From the NCBI RefSeq assembly GCF_026914265.1, contig NC_069130.1, forward strand, positions 3,928,001 to 3,992,000: DNA of 64,000 bases, in the 5' to 3' direction. Numbering within the stretch: the stretch's first letter is position 1; each line of letters starts with the position of its first letter. This document shows positions 1 through 15,000 of the stretch, one piece after another. The stretch comes from Mya arenaria (Eukaryota > Mollusca > Bivalvia > Myida > Myidae). The notes beneath the pieces were generated by a model that made no database searches, was not told the origin of the DNA, and worked only from the letters and a program-made list of their open reading frames with translations. The position numbers were made by a program, and so were the translations under genes.

Positions 1-1362
1 ATCTGTCCATACAAGGGAAAGTTACAGCCCGGACACGACAACCTATACTCTACGTCTTTATATGCAGCACTCCATTGTGAATAAACACTAAGTGTGACCT
101 TGACCTTAGAGGTAGGGGCACGGGTCTTGCATGTGACACGTCGTTTTGGTATGTCAAACACACGTGGCAAGTTATTTTAAAGACTGTCCATATAAGGGAA
201 AGTTACAGCCCGGACACGACAACCTATACTCTATGTCTTTATACGCAGCACTCCATTGTGAATTAACACCGAAGTGTGACCTTGACCTTAGAGGTAGGGA
301 CACGGGTCTTGAACGTGACATGTCGTCTTAGTATGTGGAACACATGTGGCAAGTTATTTTAAAATCTGTCCATACAAGGGAAAGTTACAGCGCGGACATG
401 ATATGCAGCACTCCATTGTGAATAAACACTAAGTGTGACCTTGAATTTAGAGGTAGGGACACAGTTCTTGAACGCGACACGTCGTCTTGGTATGTGGAAC
501 ACATGTGGCAAGTTATTTTAAAGTCTGTCCATACGAAGGAAAGTTACAGCCCAGACACGACAACCTATACTCTATGTCCTTATATGCAGCACTTTATTGT
601 GAATAAACACCTAAGTGTGACCTTGACCTTAGAGGTAGGGACACGGGTCTTGCACGCGACACATCGTCTTGGTATGTTGAACACATGTGGCAAGTTATTT
701 TAAAGTCTGTCCATACAAGGGAAAGTAACAGCCCGGACACGACAACCTATACTCTATGTCTTTACATATGCAGCACTCCATTGTGAATAAACATCTAAGT
801 GTGACCCTGACCTTAGAGGTAGGGACACAGGTCTTGCACTTGACACGTCGTCTTGGTTTGTGGAACACATGTGGCAAGTTATTTTAAAGTCTATCCATAC
901 AAGGGAAAGTAACAGCCCGAACACGACAACCTATACTCTATGTCTTTATATGCAGCACTCCATTGTGAATAAACATCTAAGTGTGACCCTGACCTTAGAG
1001 GTAGGGACACGGGTCTTGCTCTCGACACGTCGTCTTGGTTTGTGGAACACATGTGGCAAGTTATTTTAAAATCTGTCCATACAAGGGAAAGTTACAGCCC
1101 AGACACAACAACCTATACTCTATGTCTTTAAATGCAGCACTCCATTGTGAATAAACACTAAGTGTGACCTTGATCTTAGAGGTAGGGACACGAGTCTTGC
1201 ACGCGACACGTCGTCTTGGTATGTGGAACACATGTGGCAAGTTATTTTAAAATCTGTCCATGCAAGGGAAAGTTACAGCCCTGACACAAGTTATTGAGCC
1301 GGACGGACGGACAGACGGACGGACGGTGCGATTTTAATATGCCCACCTTTGGGGGCATAATT
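1..1362. mobile_element. Pearl-like element with internal 182-bp tandem array, left end off window
   Basis: At least seven direct repeats of about 182 bp (one shortened to 159) fill 1-1300. Each contains GTGACCTTGACCTTAGAGG and GGAACACATGTGGCAAG. After the last unit comes a terminal block with a (GGAC/GGAC) run and the motif TTTAATATGCCCACC then GGGGGCATAA at about 1352. The same array and terminal block recur at 24.99-26.67 kb. Tandem core repeats between conserved ends resemble the bivalve 'pearl' elements related to non-autonomous Helentrons (assignment inferred). Short open frames within it are repeat-driven, not genes. Confidence 0.7.
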
Positions 1363-1419
1363 AATTAAAAGAAGAACTTCAGCCTTCACTGTGAGAGTCA
1401 AGTTATAATCCTTTTTTAT

Positions 1420-1850
1420 TTAGTAACAGTGGCTTTGATCTTGACCTAAGGGGCCACAAATGCCATCCCAAAAAAGTCCTCCATAATCTCTTCATACAGA
1501 TCATGGTAGCAATATGTCAACACTAACTTTACGTTGTTCAACAACAAACGGTTATCTATATCTAGTTGCAGTGACCTTGACCATGGGAGCCCCAAATCTA
1601 ATCCACAAAAAGGTCTCCATGATCTCTTCCTACATGTATATACCAAGTTGGTAGCAATATGTCAACCTTAACTTAATTTACTGCATTCAGAACCAACCCT
1701 TTTTTCTAATTTTAACAGTGACCTTGACCAAGACTCTCAAGCCCCCAAACACAATTCCATTAATTCCATATAAGGTCTTCATATATACCAAGTTTGGTTG
1801 CAATATGATAAACGTAACTGAATTTTTTTTATACCAAAGGTGAAATTGCC
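1420..1850. repeat. Three degenerate ~145-bp direct repeats
   Basis: Units begin near 1422, 1561 and 1709. They share CAGTGACCTTGACC, a block reading as a calf-type CTCCATGATCTCTTC segment, and ACCAAGTTGGTAGCAATATG. They look like the worn core of another tandem-core element. They end in a poly-C tract at about 1850. Confidence 0.55.
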
Positions 1851-1899
1851 CCCCCCCCCCCACTCCTGGAGCCAATGTATGTCATTTGTGGCTTCTGTG

Positions 1900-2420
1900 T
1901 TAGTATGAAAGCCATTGAATGAACAATATTTGAAATCTGAGTTAAAACGCGAAGTTGTCCAAAAAATTTAACCAAACTTTTTCAGTTGATCAAGGGCCAA
2001 AATTTGTATTAAGGATACTATGGAGTTATGTCATCTTATTGTGTGATTGCCGTTAACAACTGTATGAAGTATTAAGTCAATTGAATGAAGAGTATAGAAG
2101 AAATTAGTGAAAATCCCAAATTGCCCTAAAGCTTTAATCAGACACAATGTGCCCTAAAACTTTTACCTATGTTCAATCAGGGGTCATAATTTCTATTTAG
2201 GATAATATGGAGTTATGTAGCCCGATTTTGTGACTGATGTTTTTTCTCTCAGTCAGACAAGGGCATAGTTCTACATTAAAGCATGAGTTATGGGCCTTAC
2301 TACACATATGTACATGGTCTCTTGTAACATGTGTACCAATTCTCATGTGAATATCTTGTTTAATGTTTTTGCATGGCACTTTCGACAAAAACAACAATCC
2401 TTTGATAATATATTGACTTT
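1900..2420. repeat. Two diverged copies of the ~155-bp unit found at 8.5-9.8 kb
   Basis: Shared words include GGATAATATGGAGTTATGT, AAGTATTAAGTCAATTGAAT and TGCCCTAAAACTTT, in the same order as the larger array in an XRN1 intron. No gene is visible here. The stretch 2430-3022 that follows holds nothing I can identify beyond the XRN1 intron sequence after the last visible donor. Confidence 0.55.
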
Positions 2421-3022
2421 TTACTAAGATTTCTTTTAGAACTCACTGATTCATTGTTTTGTCAACTTTTTATTTTCGGTCTTAGAATGCCAATTTTTCC
2501 TAAAGTAAATATGCTGAAAAATAGATCAAATAGCAGTTTTTGATATTGGATATGAAAATGGATATATTTACAGTCATCGAAATTAGACTTATGGATTAAC
2601 AAGCCTGTATTCTAATACTATTGGTTGGCATCAATTTTTTGAACAAGCCCTACTATATAAAATTCAGAATTTGAGCAAGCCCGAAAGACATTTTTCCAGT
2701 GTAGGGCTTGCAGGCTTGTGTAAATTTCGACCACTGTATTTATGGCTAAAAGCTTAACAAATACTTTAGGAACAATTAGTTTTTCTGCAGTTTTCCAAAC
2801 AATTGAACCTGTTCTTTTGTAAATCATTAATTATATGACTGAATTGAAGGCATGGAAACCGAAATCAGCTGATTCTGAGACAAAAACTATAAAGAAATTG
2901 TCAAAATTGTCAATCTGTGAGAAGGCAGCTTGAAGCCTACCCACATTTTGCATCAGTGACTAATTAACAGAATATTAAGAAATCAGCCAGTAACTTCAGT
3001 CACTGAATTTATCAACACCTAC

Positions 3023-6000
3023 CACAGTCTTGTCCGTCTCCTCTAGTAAAGCTTTTATAACTCCCTCAGCCATGATGTCAGCTCCTGCCTTCTGGGTTTT
3101 CACATTTGTACACTCCAGACCCTTGACATATTCCTGGACATTCTTAAGATTGTAGCCACTGTAACATGATATATGAACATTATTCACTGTCAAACTATGT
3201 TGGCTTCAACCAGTGAAAATACCATGAGGCTCAGGCAATTCAAGCCAGGTGGATGCTTACATTCAGTGGAAAGAAATCAGTCCTTTACATTCAGTTTGAG
3301 CAAACTAGGAAATCCAGTCAATACTTTAATATTATATATCAACATTATCCAGTGTTACATGTACATAAGAAACTAACATAATGAATTAACATGCTTGATC
3401 TCAGCTCCGGGCTTCTGTGGCCTGTTCACTCCAGTACCATGACAAATTCTTGGATATTTTTAGCATTGTCGCTGCTGTAATGCATTCACATTGTAAATAT
3501 ATGTCAAAACAAGTGACATACCTGTTCTCTGGAATCACTTCATTCTCGTAGAACATATCGTTGTGTTTCCGATCAGATTTAGAGATGATGTCAAACATGT
3601 CAGGAAACCTGAAAAAAACAGGAATCTGAATGTGATTTATGCTCAACTGTTTCAACTGAATTTTAATGTCAATAATCTGCTAGGTTGTATATTTATATGT
3701 CTAAAAATGACTCTCCATAAATGGAGGTAATAAAGATAAATATAATACATCATATACTGTTGCCTAACTTCACCCTTTCTTTCTACAGACCCTTTGTATA
3801 AAACTTTGATAAGTTGTCCACAGGTTTTAAACGTGGCTCCTGGTGGTCAATAATTAAACCCATCACCAAGTTCTTTACAGTTTGTCTTAAACCAACTTAC
3901 TTTTTCATATAATCCCTGAGGGTGTCTACACACTTGAAGGAGTAAGCCCATTGTCCGTCCTGCAGCCTCGTGTACCCTGGCACCTCCTCTTGCCTCTTCG
4001 TAAACTTCAGGTTCAAACCAACATTCACCCTGCATGTAGAAAAATCAGATTGGGATACTGAACAGTCTTTCCTAGCCTTATTACTGTGTCATATATTGAC
4101 TGCCAGGCTTGTGATCTCAGATTGTCCAGTTAATGCAGTGGTTAGTGCATTTCTAACCGAGGTGCCCAACGTTTGACTTTCAGTTTAACTCTCAGCCAGG
4201 GCGTATATGAGTTTTGTTTGTCGCTTGACAAGTGAGTTTTCATAGGTTACTCCTGTTTCCCGAACAAAAACAAGACCAAACTATCACGCCACATAGATGG
4301 AAAGAAAATAATTTAATGCAAATTAATATAATTTTTTAACAATGGTAAAAAAATGAACAGTTTTAAAAATATTATGGTAGATTTGATATTTAATCTAATA
4401 TAATAGTAGAAAACATGGTCTTACATAAAGAAAAGAACAGTGAAATAATACTGGTATATTTCACTCTGGGGAATGGACCTTTAGCCAGTACAAATAAGTG
4501 TAATATAAACAGTTTTACTGTATAGTAGTAACAAATGGTCATTATATACCTGTGAGGGTTCATTTGTTCACTGACGACCTCCTCGCAGCCCGCAGTAACA
4601 ACGATGGTCCCTGTTAGTCGGGACAACAGGTGACCGCTGATTCCCAGATTCTGAGCCCCCACAAAACCAGGGACATACTGGATGTCAAAGTCCTTTATAG
4701 GGAGAAAAATATAGATAACAATCAGGAACAAACGTAACTATATCATCAATGAATTATGTAGATGGTCATATAAGTTGGAGGAGCAAGCAGCTACTGATTT
4801 TCAGACTGGTGGCCACCACAAAACCAGGGGTATACTAGACATTACTGTCCTTTAAAGCGAAAATTCAGTAGCAAAAGATTTCCATTAACCCTCTCTCTGT
4901 GTTTTCTTGGCATTAAATTGAATTCTGTGTAGCATAAAGAGAAATCAGACAAACCCAGACATTTTTAGAGATGCTAGAGAGCTATCCAAACTGGTGTTCC
5001 TACATATTGTTGAAGATATCAGCTACGCCTGGCTCCTCTAAATAAAGGGATTGATTCTTACATCTGTTCCCTTTATCTGTGAGTCCACTTCACATGAATA
5101 CAAGATACAACATTGTGAATGACCGTACCTTCATGTTGTTAACAATATGTGCCAGGCTGGGCTCCTCCAGGATCGAGAGGTTGATTCTCACACGCCCGCT
5201 CTGCATGTCAGTGTCCAACACCTCCCCCTGACAGCCGTAGTGGGGCCAGCCCAACATGAACACCTGCACGTAAAATCAAGGATCCAATTTCAAAAATAAT
5301 ATAAATAACTTTTGCATAAATTCATACAAATTATGCTTGAATAACGCTCATGCAAGAAAATTTACAAGAGTAACTACTGGTTTCTATGCCACAAGTTAAA
5401 ATCTCTTGGCTCTGATTGGAAATATGAGGTCATTTGACCACAACATTTTACTCTGCTCAATTATTGGAAGTATCAAACTTATGGCTGAGCAGTGAAACAT
5501 ATCATTGGGTCCCTTAATAAACTACAGTTTTCAACCAAATAAAATGACTATGATTTCTTTTTCAGCTTAGCCATGTCCAAGATATTTTCCAGGGTGGTAA
5601 AGTAACAAATGTATGATTCATTCAAATGATAATGCTTACAAGTTATGTACGGTTAACGACGTCTTATAATGCTTACAAGTTATGGATGTTTAATGAGGTC
5701 TTATAATGCTATCATGTTATGGTTGTTAAACAACGTCTAATAATGCTATCATGTTATGGATGTTCAACAAAGTCTTATAATGTTTAACAACGTCTTATAA
5801 TACTGTCATGTTATGGATGTTCAACAACATCTTATAATGTTTAACAATGTCTTATAATGCTGTCATGTTATGGATGTTCAACAACATCTTATAATGTTTA
5901 AAAACATCTTATAATGCTATCATGTTATGGCTGTTTAACAACGTCTTATATTGCTATCATGTTATGGCTGTTTAACAACGTCTTATATTGCTATCATGTT

Positions 6001-9000
6001 ATGGCTGTTTAACAACGTCTTATATTGCTATCATGTTATGGATGTTTAACAACGTCTTATAATGCTTTCATGTTATAACTCTTACAATATGCCACATCTA
6101 ACTATTCCATACCTCAGCCTTCTCTGGCATGTACTCTGACAGAGTGGTAAACTGGCAGAAGCCGGGCTCATGTACTGCTATGTCCTGCAAACAAACAGCA
6201 AAACCATATCAATGGGAAAAACATGTTATGAAATACTACACATTTCCGATGTTCATATAATATGCCATTTTCAGGCATGTACTCAGAGAGAGCTTTGAGT
6301 ACCAGCAGAAACCAGGCCAACGTACAGCTTGTCCCAAACTGAGGCATAAAATCACTTAAAATTGTTAAGTAACTGTTCAGTTAGTATAGACAACTGAAGC
6401 ATTTCCCACAGCCCATTAGCACTGTGTCATTAACAGGACCTTCATTACTACATAGCACAACACATGACTCTGCAAGCTAGCTCGTGGGAACAATATTATT
6501 ACAGGTTTGGATCACAGGTTAAAATGTCATGGTTTTCTAATTGATTTGTGCCATAGCATTTAAGTAAATTGAACTTTAACAAAAATTGAAAACAATTACA
6601 GATATGCCATTACAACAGACTTAAGATTTATGGAAGAGGCCCAGGAGTGTATCAACACTTGAAAATACCAAGTCACAAATGACTTCCTGCGTGTACAGAT
6701 GTCTGTAACCAAAACTGTGCAGGTGCACACAAAGCATTACTACAAGGACTTATATTATCATTAAGGGTATCAATCAAGAGCAGAGTATCCATGGTGCACT
6801 TGTTCAGAATTCCCTACCTTAACAGTTGCCTGTACCCTGGTTGGGCCCGCACACAACAAGAAAGGCTTACCTAATCAATAAGGGTATCTACCAAGAGTAA
6901 AGCATCCATGGTGCACTTGTTAAGGAATCCCTACCTTGACAGTTGCCTGGAGAGCAAAGGCGACAGGATGGACCCCAAACTGTTTCTCCATGGTGATTCG
7001 TCCATGGGAACCAAGAATGTACCTGGAATATTCAGTACAACATAATACACTACATGTATAACAGTATATGTTGTGAACATACATGTATAAATACTTGTGA
7101 AAAACTGCAGAAACAAGCCCAGTAGCCAAAAGTTTAAAAATAAACCCCTTTAATGGCACTTGGTAAACGCCAAAGACATAGAACGCACAATTTTTTTTTT
7201 AACAACATCATACTACAAGAAAACCTCTGCATATTTTGCTCATCTCTCAGCATAGTGACAATAATAATGACTCAGTACCTGCAGCCAACTTCCATATGAA
7301 ATATTTAACACCTTTGCACAAGCCGTAAATGAAAGACTTACTTTCTGCCTGTCATGGGCAGGGCCCGTAGCAATATGTGAGTCTGTCCAATCACCACACC
7401 CAGTCGATCATGGTACCTGCAAGGAAATCAACATACACATATCATGCATGTACCATACCAGTCCCTGACATTCATGTTAAACTGTTGTCCAAATGAAACT
7501 ATAAAACTAGAGCTATCATTGGATGTGAGCATTACTCCCATAACACCACCTTCATGTAAGAAGAAGTATCACTGGGAGTGATTTATCCTCCTTGAATGCC
7601 CTATTTTGATGAGAAAGCAGCAATTACGTTTATGGTAGACATTCAATATGTGTTATCAATATAGACAGCCTGAAGGACGTACAAGAGAACTGGACAATGT
7701 GATACCCATATGGCCCATACCACTACATGGTTGTGTGAGGGTATAATAATACCATAAGGATTTTTTTTGCTTCTAATGTTCTATCATAGACCACATACTG
7801 TCGGGTAAAATCCTCTGGAATTCAGACCTTAATCCCCTGGCAAGCCTGTTAGAAATATGGCATGTATGGGCAGGTAAATGAGTTATTGGAAAGGACAATT
7901 GTGATGTACATGTAGTTATCTTTGCTTATAAACCAGTGCTTCAAGAGGGATTCAGCCACAAGATGCAGAGATGAACCTGGAATTGGTGTCTCTGACTTGT
8001 AAACATGCACCACTCATTCTCATCATAGAACCCCTCTTGCAGCACTGGAGACCTACTGCATCAAACTGATCCTACAAAAATACTAGAAATAGCTTCTTAT
8101 TAAAACCAAGATTTAGATTAATTCAATCAATGCATTCAAATAAAACTTTTATATTATTTCTTGCAATATTTGTCCATAAAAAGTAGGGATAGTAGGGCTT
8201 TTTCAAGAAAAAGTAGGGAAAAGTTCCTTAACAAACAAGAGCCGTTGTAAGACAGCGCACTCGACTTCGCCGCTTTGACTTAGAAGTGAATACAATAACA
8301 ATGTAATATTACCAAGTTTGGTCTATTTATGTCAAACCTAACTAAAATTATTCAATACATTAGGTGACTTTGATGCTGGCCTCCCACCACCCGAAAAATG
8401 ACGCAAGTCATTCAAATAACTTGATTTCCCATTATGAAAATGTGGTAAAAAATATACAAATATGCCTTTCAAAAGAAATTAAAATAAAATTTAAAAAAAA
8501 AATCATTGACCATATAGTATAGCCCTCCTTGTTTTCCCTTGGTAAAAAACTGGTTAAGAATGTAAAAATGTGCCTGTCAAAAGAAATAAAAAAAAAATAT
8601 TCAAGGGACATTATTTGTATTTAGGGTTAAAATGGAGTTATGTTTCTTGTTGTAAGATGGTCGTAAATAATTTTGAATTTTATTAAGTGCAATGAATGAA
8701 AGGTATAGAAGTTTTTTTATTAAAATCCCAACTTGCCCTTAACTTTTACTTGCCTAAAACTTTAACCTAAGTGAATCAGGGGCCATAACTTGTATTAAGG
8801 ATATGGAGTTATGTAACCTCATTGGGTGATGGTCCTGAACAATTGTGTGAAGTATTAAGTCAATTGAATGAAGAGTATAGAAGTTATTAATAAATATCCC
8901 AACCTGCCCTAAAACTTTAACCTAAGTCCAATAGTCAATCAAGGGCCATAATTTGTATAAAAGATAATATGGAGTTATCTAACCTCATTATGTGATGGCT

Positions 9001-12000
9001 CTGAACAACTGTGTGAAGTATTAAGTCAATTGAATGAATGGTATTGAAGTTTTAAGTGAAAATCCCCACTTGCCCTTAAACTTTAACCAAAGTCAATCAG
9101 GGGCCATAACTTGTATTAAGGATAATATGGAGTTATGTAACCTCATTGTGTGATGGTCCTGAACAACAGTGTGAAGTATTAAGTCAATTGAACAAAGGGT
9201 ATAGAAGTTATTTATAAATATCCCAACCTGCCCTAAAACTTTAACCGGAGTTTCATAGTCAATCAGGGGCCATAATCTGTGTAAAAAATAATATGGAGTT
9301 ATCTAACCTTATCATGTGATGGCCCTGAACAACTTTGTGAAGTATTAATTCAATTGAATGAAAGGCATTGGAGTTTTAAGTGAAAATCCCAACTTGCCCT
9401 AAAACTTCAACCTGCCCTAAAACTTTAACCTAAGACAATCAGGGGCCATAACTTGTATTAAGGATACTATGGAGTTATGTAACCTCATTGTGTGATGGTC
9501 CTGAACAACTGTGTGAAGTATTAAGTCAATTGAACAAAGGGTATAGAAGTTATTTATAAATATCCCAACCTGCCCTAAAACTTAACCTGAGTTTCAAAGT
9601 CAATCAGGGGCCATAATCTGTGTAAAGAATAATATGGAGTTGTCTAACCTCATCATGTGATGGCCCTGAACAACTGTGTGAAGTATTAACTCAATTGAAT
9701 GAAAGGTATTGGACTTATAAGTGAAAATCCCAGCTTGCCCTAAAACTTAAACTGGACGCCGACGCCGGGGCGAGTAGTATAGCCCACCTATTCTTCGAAT
9801 AGTCGAGCTAAAAAGTAGGGAAAAGTAGGAAAAGAAGGGCCCGCTTGAAAGCCTGTTAAATAATAATTCTATGTGAACCCTACACCCCAATTACATAATG
9901 GTATAAATCAGTTACCCCACCCACCTCTCAGCTATGGTGTCTTTCTCCTTGTACCAGATGTTAGTCATGTTGTCATCTGAGGTGTCACGGCGTATTGTAG
10001 GTTTACTTCCCTTTGCGCCATCTTTTACTTGGCTGAAGCTAGAAAAGTGTTCAGATAGATGAGTCCTTATTGCTCTCCAGACCAGGGTCATCCAATGGCC
10101 AGAAAATTTCTTCAATGGTTTAACAGTTAAGGGTATTTATATCAGTGGTTTGGAGTCATGTCACTTATTACAATTATAATGATTCTCTCTTACTTACTCT
10201 CTTAATTACATTTAATATCAAATGGTCAATTGAAAGAAATAAGATACATATCAGACATGTCTGCTATGGACCACAATATTTTGGTGAACACTGTACCAGT
10301 ATTTGTCGTCACAGACGGCCACAACTTTAGCCTCATAGAGGTGCGGCCAGCTGACATATATCTCACGACCCAGATATTCCTGGGCAATCTGGTCAATTGA
10401 CGGCACTGATTCTGAGGCCTTGATATGTAACATCGTGTTGAAGCCTCGGCTGTTGGCTTGGAACACTTTCACACCTTCTTTGCTCAACTCGGCCTGTAAG
10501 AAACATTTGTCATAAACATATGACATATAAACAACCATTTAAACACGAGGGTCAAGATGGCCCTATATCACTCACCTGATCTGAAAGGGTTCAAGTAATG
10601 GATAAGACAACATACTGGATGACTTCAGCACATACGCTGCAGGTAAAACTATATAAAGCCCTGTTTTTCGAACAGCTAATAAAAACGTGAACAATTTGTA
10701 TTTGTCTAAAATGATACCTGAAGAGCCATAGCTGCCAATTCTCTTACAGTGATGTATTTTGAAGACATACTTACCCTATGTGGTATATGTCTTAGTGTTG
10801 GGAATCCTGGGAAAAACACGTCCAGCCTGGCCCCGGGCAGTATGCCCATCTTGAGCCGGGCAGGGTCAATATGGTGGTCATCTTGCTGCACCTTGGTCAA
10901 CCTGGAAACATTGCAGAAAAGATACTGCATATCAGCTATGTAAAGCACATGATGTACCAGAAAGTGCAAACTGGCTATGTTACAATGTACAAGACAGGGC
11001 TTACTGGCTATGTTACAATGTACAAGACAGGGCTAACTGGCTATGTAACAATGTACAAGACAATGCTAACTGGCTATGTAACAATGTACAAGACAATGCT
11101 AACTGGCTATGTAACAATGTACAAGATAATGTTAACTGGCTATGTAACAATGTACAAGACAATGCTAACTGGCTATGTAACAATGTATAAGACAATGCTA
11201 ACTGGCTATGTAACAATGTATAAGACAATGCTAACTGGCTATGTAACAAGGTACAAGACAATGCTAACTGGCTATGAAACAATGTACAAGACAATGCTAA
11301 CTGGCTATGAAACAATGTATAAGATAATGCTAACTGGCTATGAAACAATGTATAAGATAATGCTAACTGGCTATGTAACAATGTATAAGATAATGCTAAC
11401 TGGCTATGCAACAATGTATAAGATAATGCTAACTGGCTATGCAACAATGTATAAGACAATGCTAACTGGCTATGCAACAATGTATAAGACAATGCTAACT
11501 GGCTATGTAACAATGTATAAGACAATGCTAACTGGCTATGTAAAAATGTATAAGACAATGCTTCCTGGCTATGTAACAATGTAATAAGACAATGCTTACT
11601 GGCTATGTAACAATGTATAAGACAATGCTTACAGGCTATGTAACAATGTATAAGACAATGCTTACTGGCTATGTAACAATGTATAAGACAACGCTTACTG
11701 GCTATGTTACAATGTACAAGACAATGCTTACTGGCAATGTAACAATGTACAAGATAATGCTAACTGGCTATGTAAAAATGTATAAGACAACGCTTACTGG
11801 CTATGTTACAATGTACAAGACAATGCTAACTGGCTATGTTACAATATACAAGACAATGCTTACTGAATGTACAAGACAATGCTTACTGAATGTACAAGAC
11901 AATGCTTACTGAATGTACAAGACAAAACTTACTGAATGTACAAGACAATGCTTACTTAATGTACAAGACAATGCTTACTGAATGTACAAGACAAAGCTTA

Positions 12001-15000
12001 CTAAATGTACAAGACAAAGCTTACTGAATGTACAAGACAATACTTACTGAATGTACAAGACAATGCTCAATGAATGTACAAGACAATGCTTACTGAATGT
12101 ACAAGACAATGCTTACTGAATGTACAAGACAATGCTTACTGGCATGAGTTGCCCATGTAACTCATACTGTATCCATGAAAAATACACTACTTGATGTCGT
12201 TACCTGGCGTGGTTGACAGCTATATCAGGGAACGCTTCGGGCAGTATGGAGGGATAGGGTTCTCCGGGCTCCTCTACATATTCATACAGCAGATGTGGCC
12301 CATGACTGTTACGAGCCTTTTCATCTGGGGTCAGCAGATGACACACGGACCGTATTGCCTCCAGCAGTCGGCGCTGGGGAAAAAGTCTCAATTTGTTGAA
12401 AACTACAAACCAGACATTAACCTACCTTAAATGTAGTTGTTAAGTGTTCAGTGCCTAGAAATAGCCCAGTGGTCAGTTTCATTCAAGTTTCTGAATAGTT
12501 GTAACCTCAAAAAACTTTTATTATACTATTAGGAGCATAACAGATGTCAACATGTAGTTTAAAATACATTCTTCCTTCACTTTGTTTTCAACTTAAATAC
12601 TGGATGTGTTAAAGTTCAAATGAGCCAAATACTTAGAAAAATATCAAAAATATGATAAAAATTTAAATTTTATTACTAATTACGATAAAGATCTTAAATT
12701 AAACATTAAGTGTGATATATAACATTTCTTAGGTATTTCATTACTATTTTGAAATAAGACTTATAATTAAACGTGCCCCAGCACCTGTGAGTGGGATCTG
12801 TACCATTTCCTTGGTACAAGGAACAATGTTTAAATGTCATATACCTCATCGATGAAGGGTATAAGCACAACAGCCTCCCAGTCCTGTTGTTTACCGTTCA
12901 GATCTGTCTCAAAGTCCAGCGGATAGAACTCGATCACTGGCGATGTGGCGTTAGTCATCAAGTTCTGAGATGGTTAAATAATAAAATATTCTCATGTTAA
13001 AGTTGTAAACCCCAATGCTGAATATCAAATATAAGCACTGGCAATGCTTTTTCAGTGATAATCGTTGGGTCTTAAACCACAATTATCTGAAATGCGTCTA
13101 AATACAATCAGATTGAGCTTCATACAGGACTTGATACCCATACTATATCCATTGTGAACATGTCTACCAAATTACATAATTAACTATTAATTTGATCAGC
13201 AATTTATGTTTTAATGATAATGAAAACAAAGAAGCAAAAGCAAACACTTCACTATACACCTACCTGGTAAGGTACAGGCAACAGTTCTTTACTAGCGGCA
13301 GGCAACACTGCCATCAGCTGCTCAAATGGCATGAAGGGTGTGCCAATGTCAAAGGTCAAATCCATGTTTACGAAGTCCTTCACGTCGCTCATGTAGGGTG
13401 CATAGTGGTGTGGGTAAAACCTGTATTGAAACAGGAATTCAGTATCATTCTGTCATAAAATTACATAATAAAATCATATAAGTGCCATGAAGGTTGTTCC
13501 AAGGTGAAAGTTGTTCCAAGGTGAAGGTTGTTCCAAGGTGAAGGTTCCAAGGTGAAGGAACAACCAAGGTGAAGGTTGTTCCAAGGTGAAGGTTGTTCCA
13601 AGGTGAAACGTTAAAACCATGTGTGCACAAATATTCTACATCACTCATGTACGATGAAAGTGGTGGGTGTAAAACCTAGATGTCAACACACATCCAACAG
13701 AGCTGTTAGTACAGCTCCCATGGCAGGGCTTTTTCTAAATTACCCACTGGTCCAACTATCGGACCAATTTCCAAAGCAAAGTATATGATATTTTTCCAAA
13801 TCCTCAGAAAAAAATCCCAATCAAAAGTAAAAAAAACCAAAACTTCTAACTGTAAAATTTCAAAATTTAGGCATATTTTGCGATGCAAATTTTCCCAAAA
13901 TGGGCAGAAAAAGCCCTGCAAGGATCTGACTGTAAATGACCAATTCCCAAAGCCAAATATAAGATATTTGTCTAATTTGGACAAAAAAAATCCCAATCCA
14001 AACCATCTGTGTAAAATTGTCCAATACAATACCAAGGACATCCCCCCCCAAAAAAACCCCAACAACAACAAGAATATCATTGGACATTCCAAAAACTTGA
14101 TGCATAGCAAGCGAATAACATTTCTTCGGAAACAAGTAAAATTAAACTCAAATTTTCTCAATTTATCGGTCGGTCTTTTTCCCAAAAAGGACAGAAAAAG
14201 CCCTGTCCAATATGTATCATTATAAAATCATGCGATCAAATGATATCAGCAGCATAATTGTCCAAGGTAAAATCCCTGTCGTTCACATCATTCCTACTGC
14301 TTGTGTACATCATGCAGTGTGGGGGGGAACTAGGACCTTGGAACATCTTCGAATTTGTGAGACTGAAAAGCCATTTATTTTCCTAATAAAAGTCATTTAA
14401 CTGGATAGGAAATTCAAAGATGCATTCAGTGTTGTTTTTTTGGTCCTTTTTGAGGATGAAATTCCGACCATTCCACTCCTGAAGAAGTATATATATTTCC
14501 CCTGCCCAGGTAAAATAATACGCCTTAAAAAAGTGTGTTTTCTAGGAGCATTGACCTCTTTACATTTAGCATTGTAGCAATATAGTGCCATTCATGAATA
14601 TTACCATAGGTTTGTAGAATAAAAGTTGAGCATTATATGGATCATGTTAGTATAATTATTTCCCTTTTTGCCAAAAAACCCGACACCATTTTTCTATTAT
14701 CAAAGGGCCAGCCAACATTCCCTTCGAAGTCAAAAAAACAGTGGCACTATGATGCATTAGATTATAGGATATCAACTAAAAGCACTGATCCCTACAGTAC
14801 AATTTGCAATATATTACTTTTTGATTACCGGTACTCAAGTCTTACCAGAACATGTGCATGCAATGAGAGTCTTATTTCAAAGAAAATACTACAAAAAAAA
14901 ACAAGATACAAAGTTGCTTACCAGCTCCAAGATTGGACCCCTTGATAGTAGTAGAGCAGGATCCACTGTATTCCCCTCACATAGCCTTCAGCCTGGTCAC

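Noticed and set aside
10871..11912. Long open frames of 237, 188 and 106 codons on both strands
   Set aside because: They are produced by a stop-free 33-bp repeat in an XRN1 intron; both strands are open at once and the peptide is just the repeat.
13706..14225. Opposed open frames of 159, 146 and 91 codons
   Set aside because: They fall inside a hAT-like MITE with A/T runs; the Phe/Lys-rich peptides are compositional.
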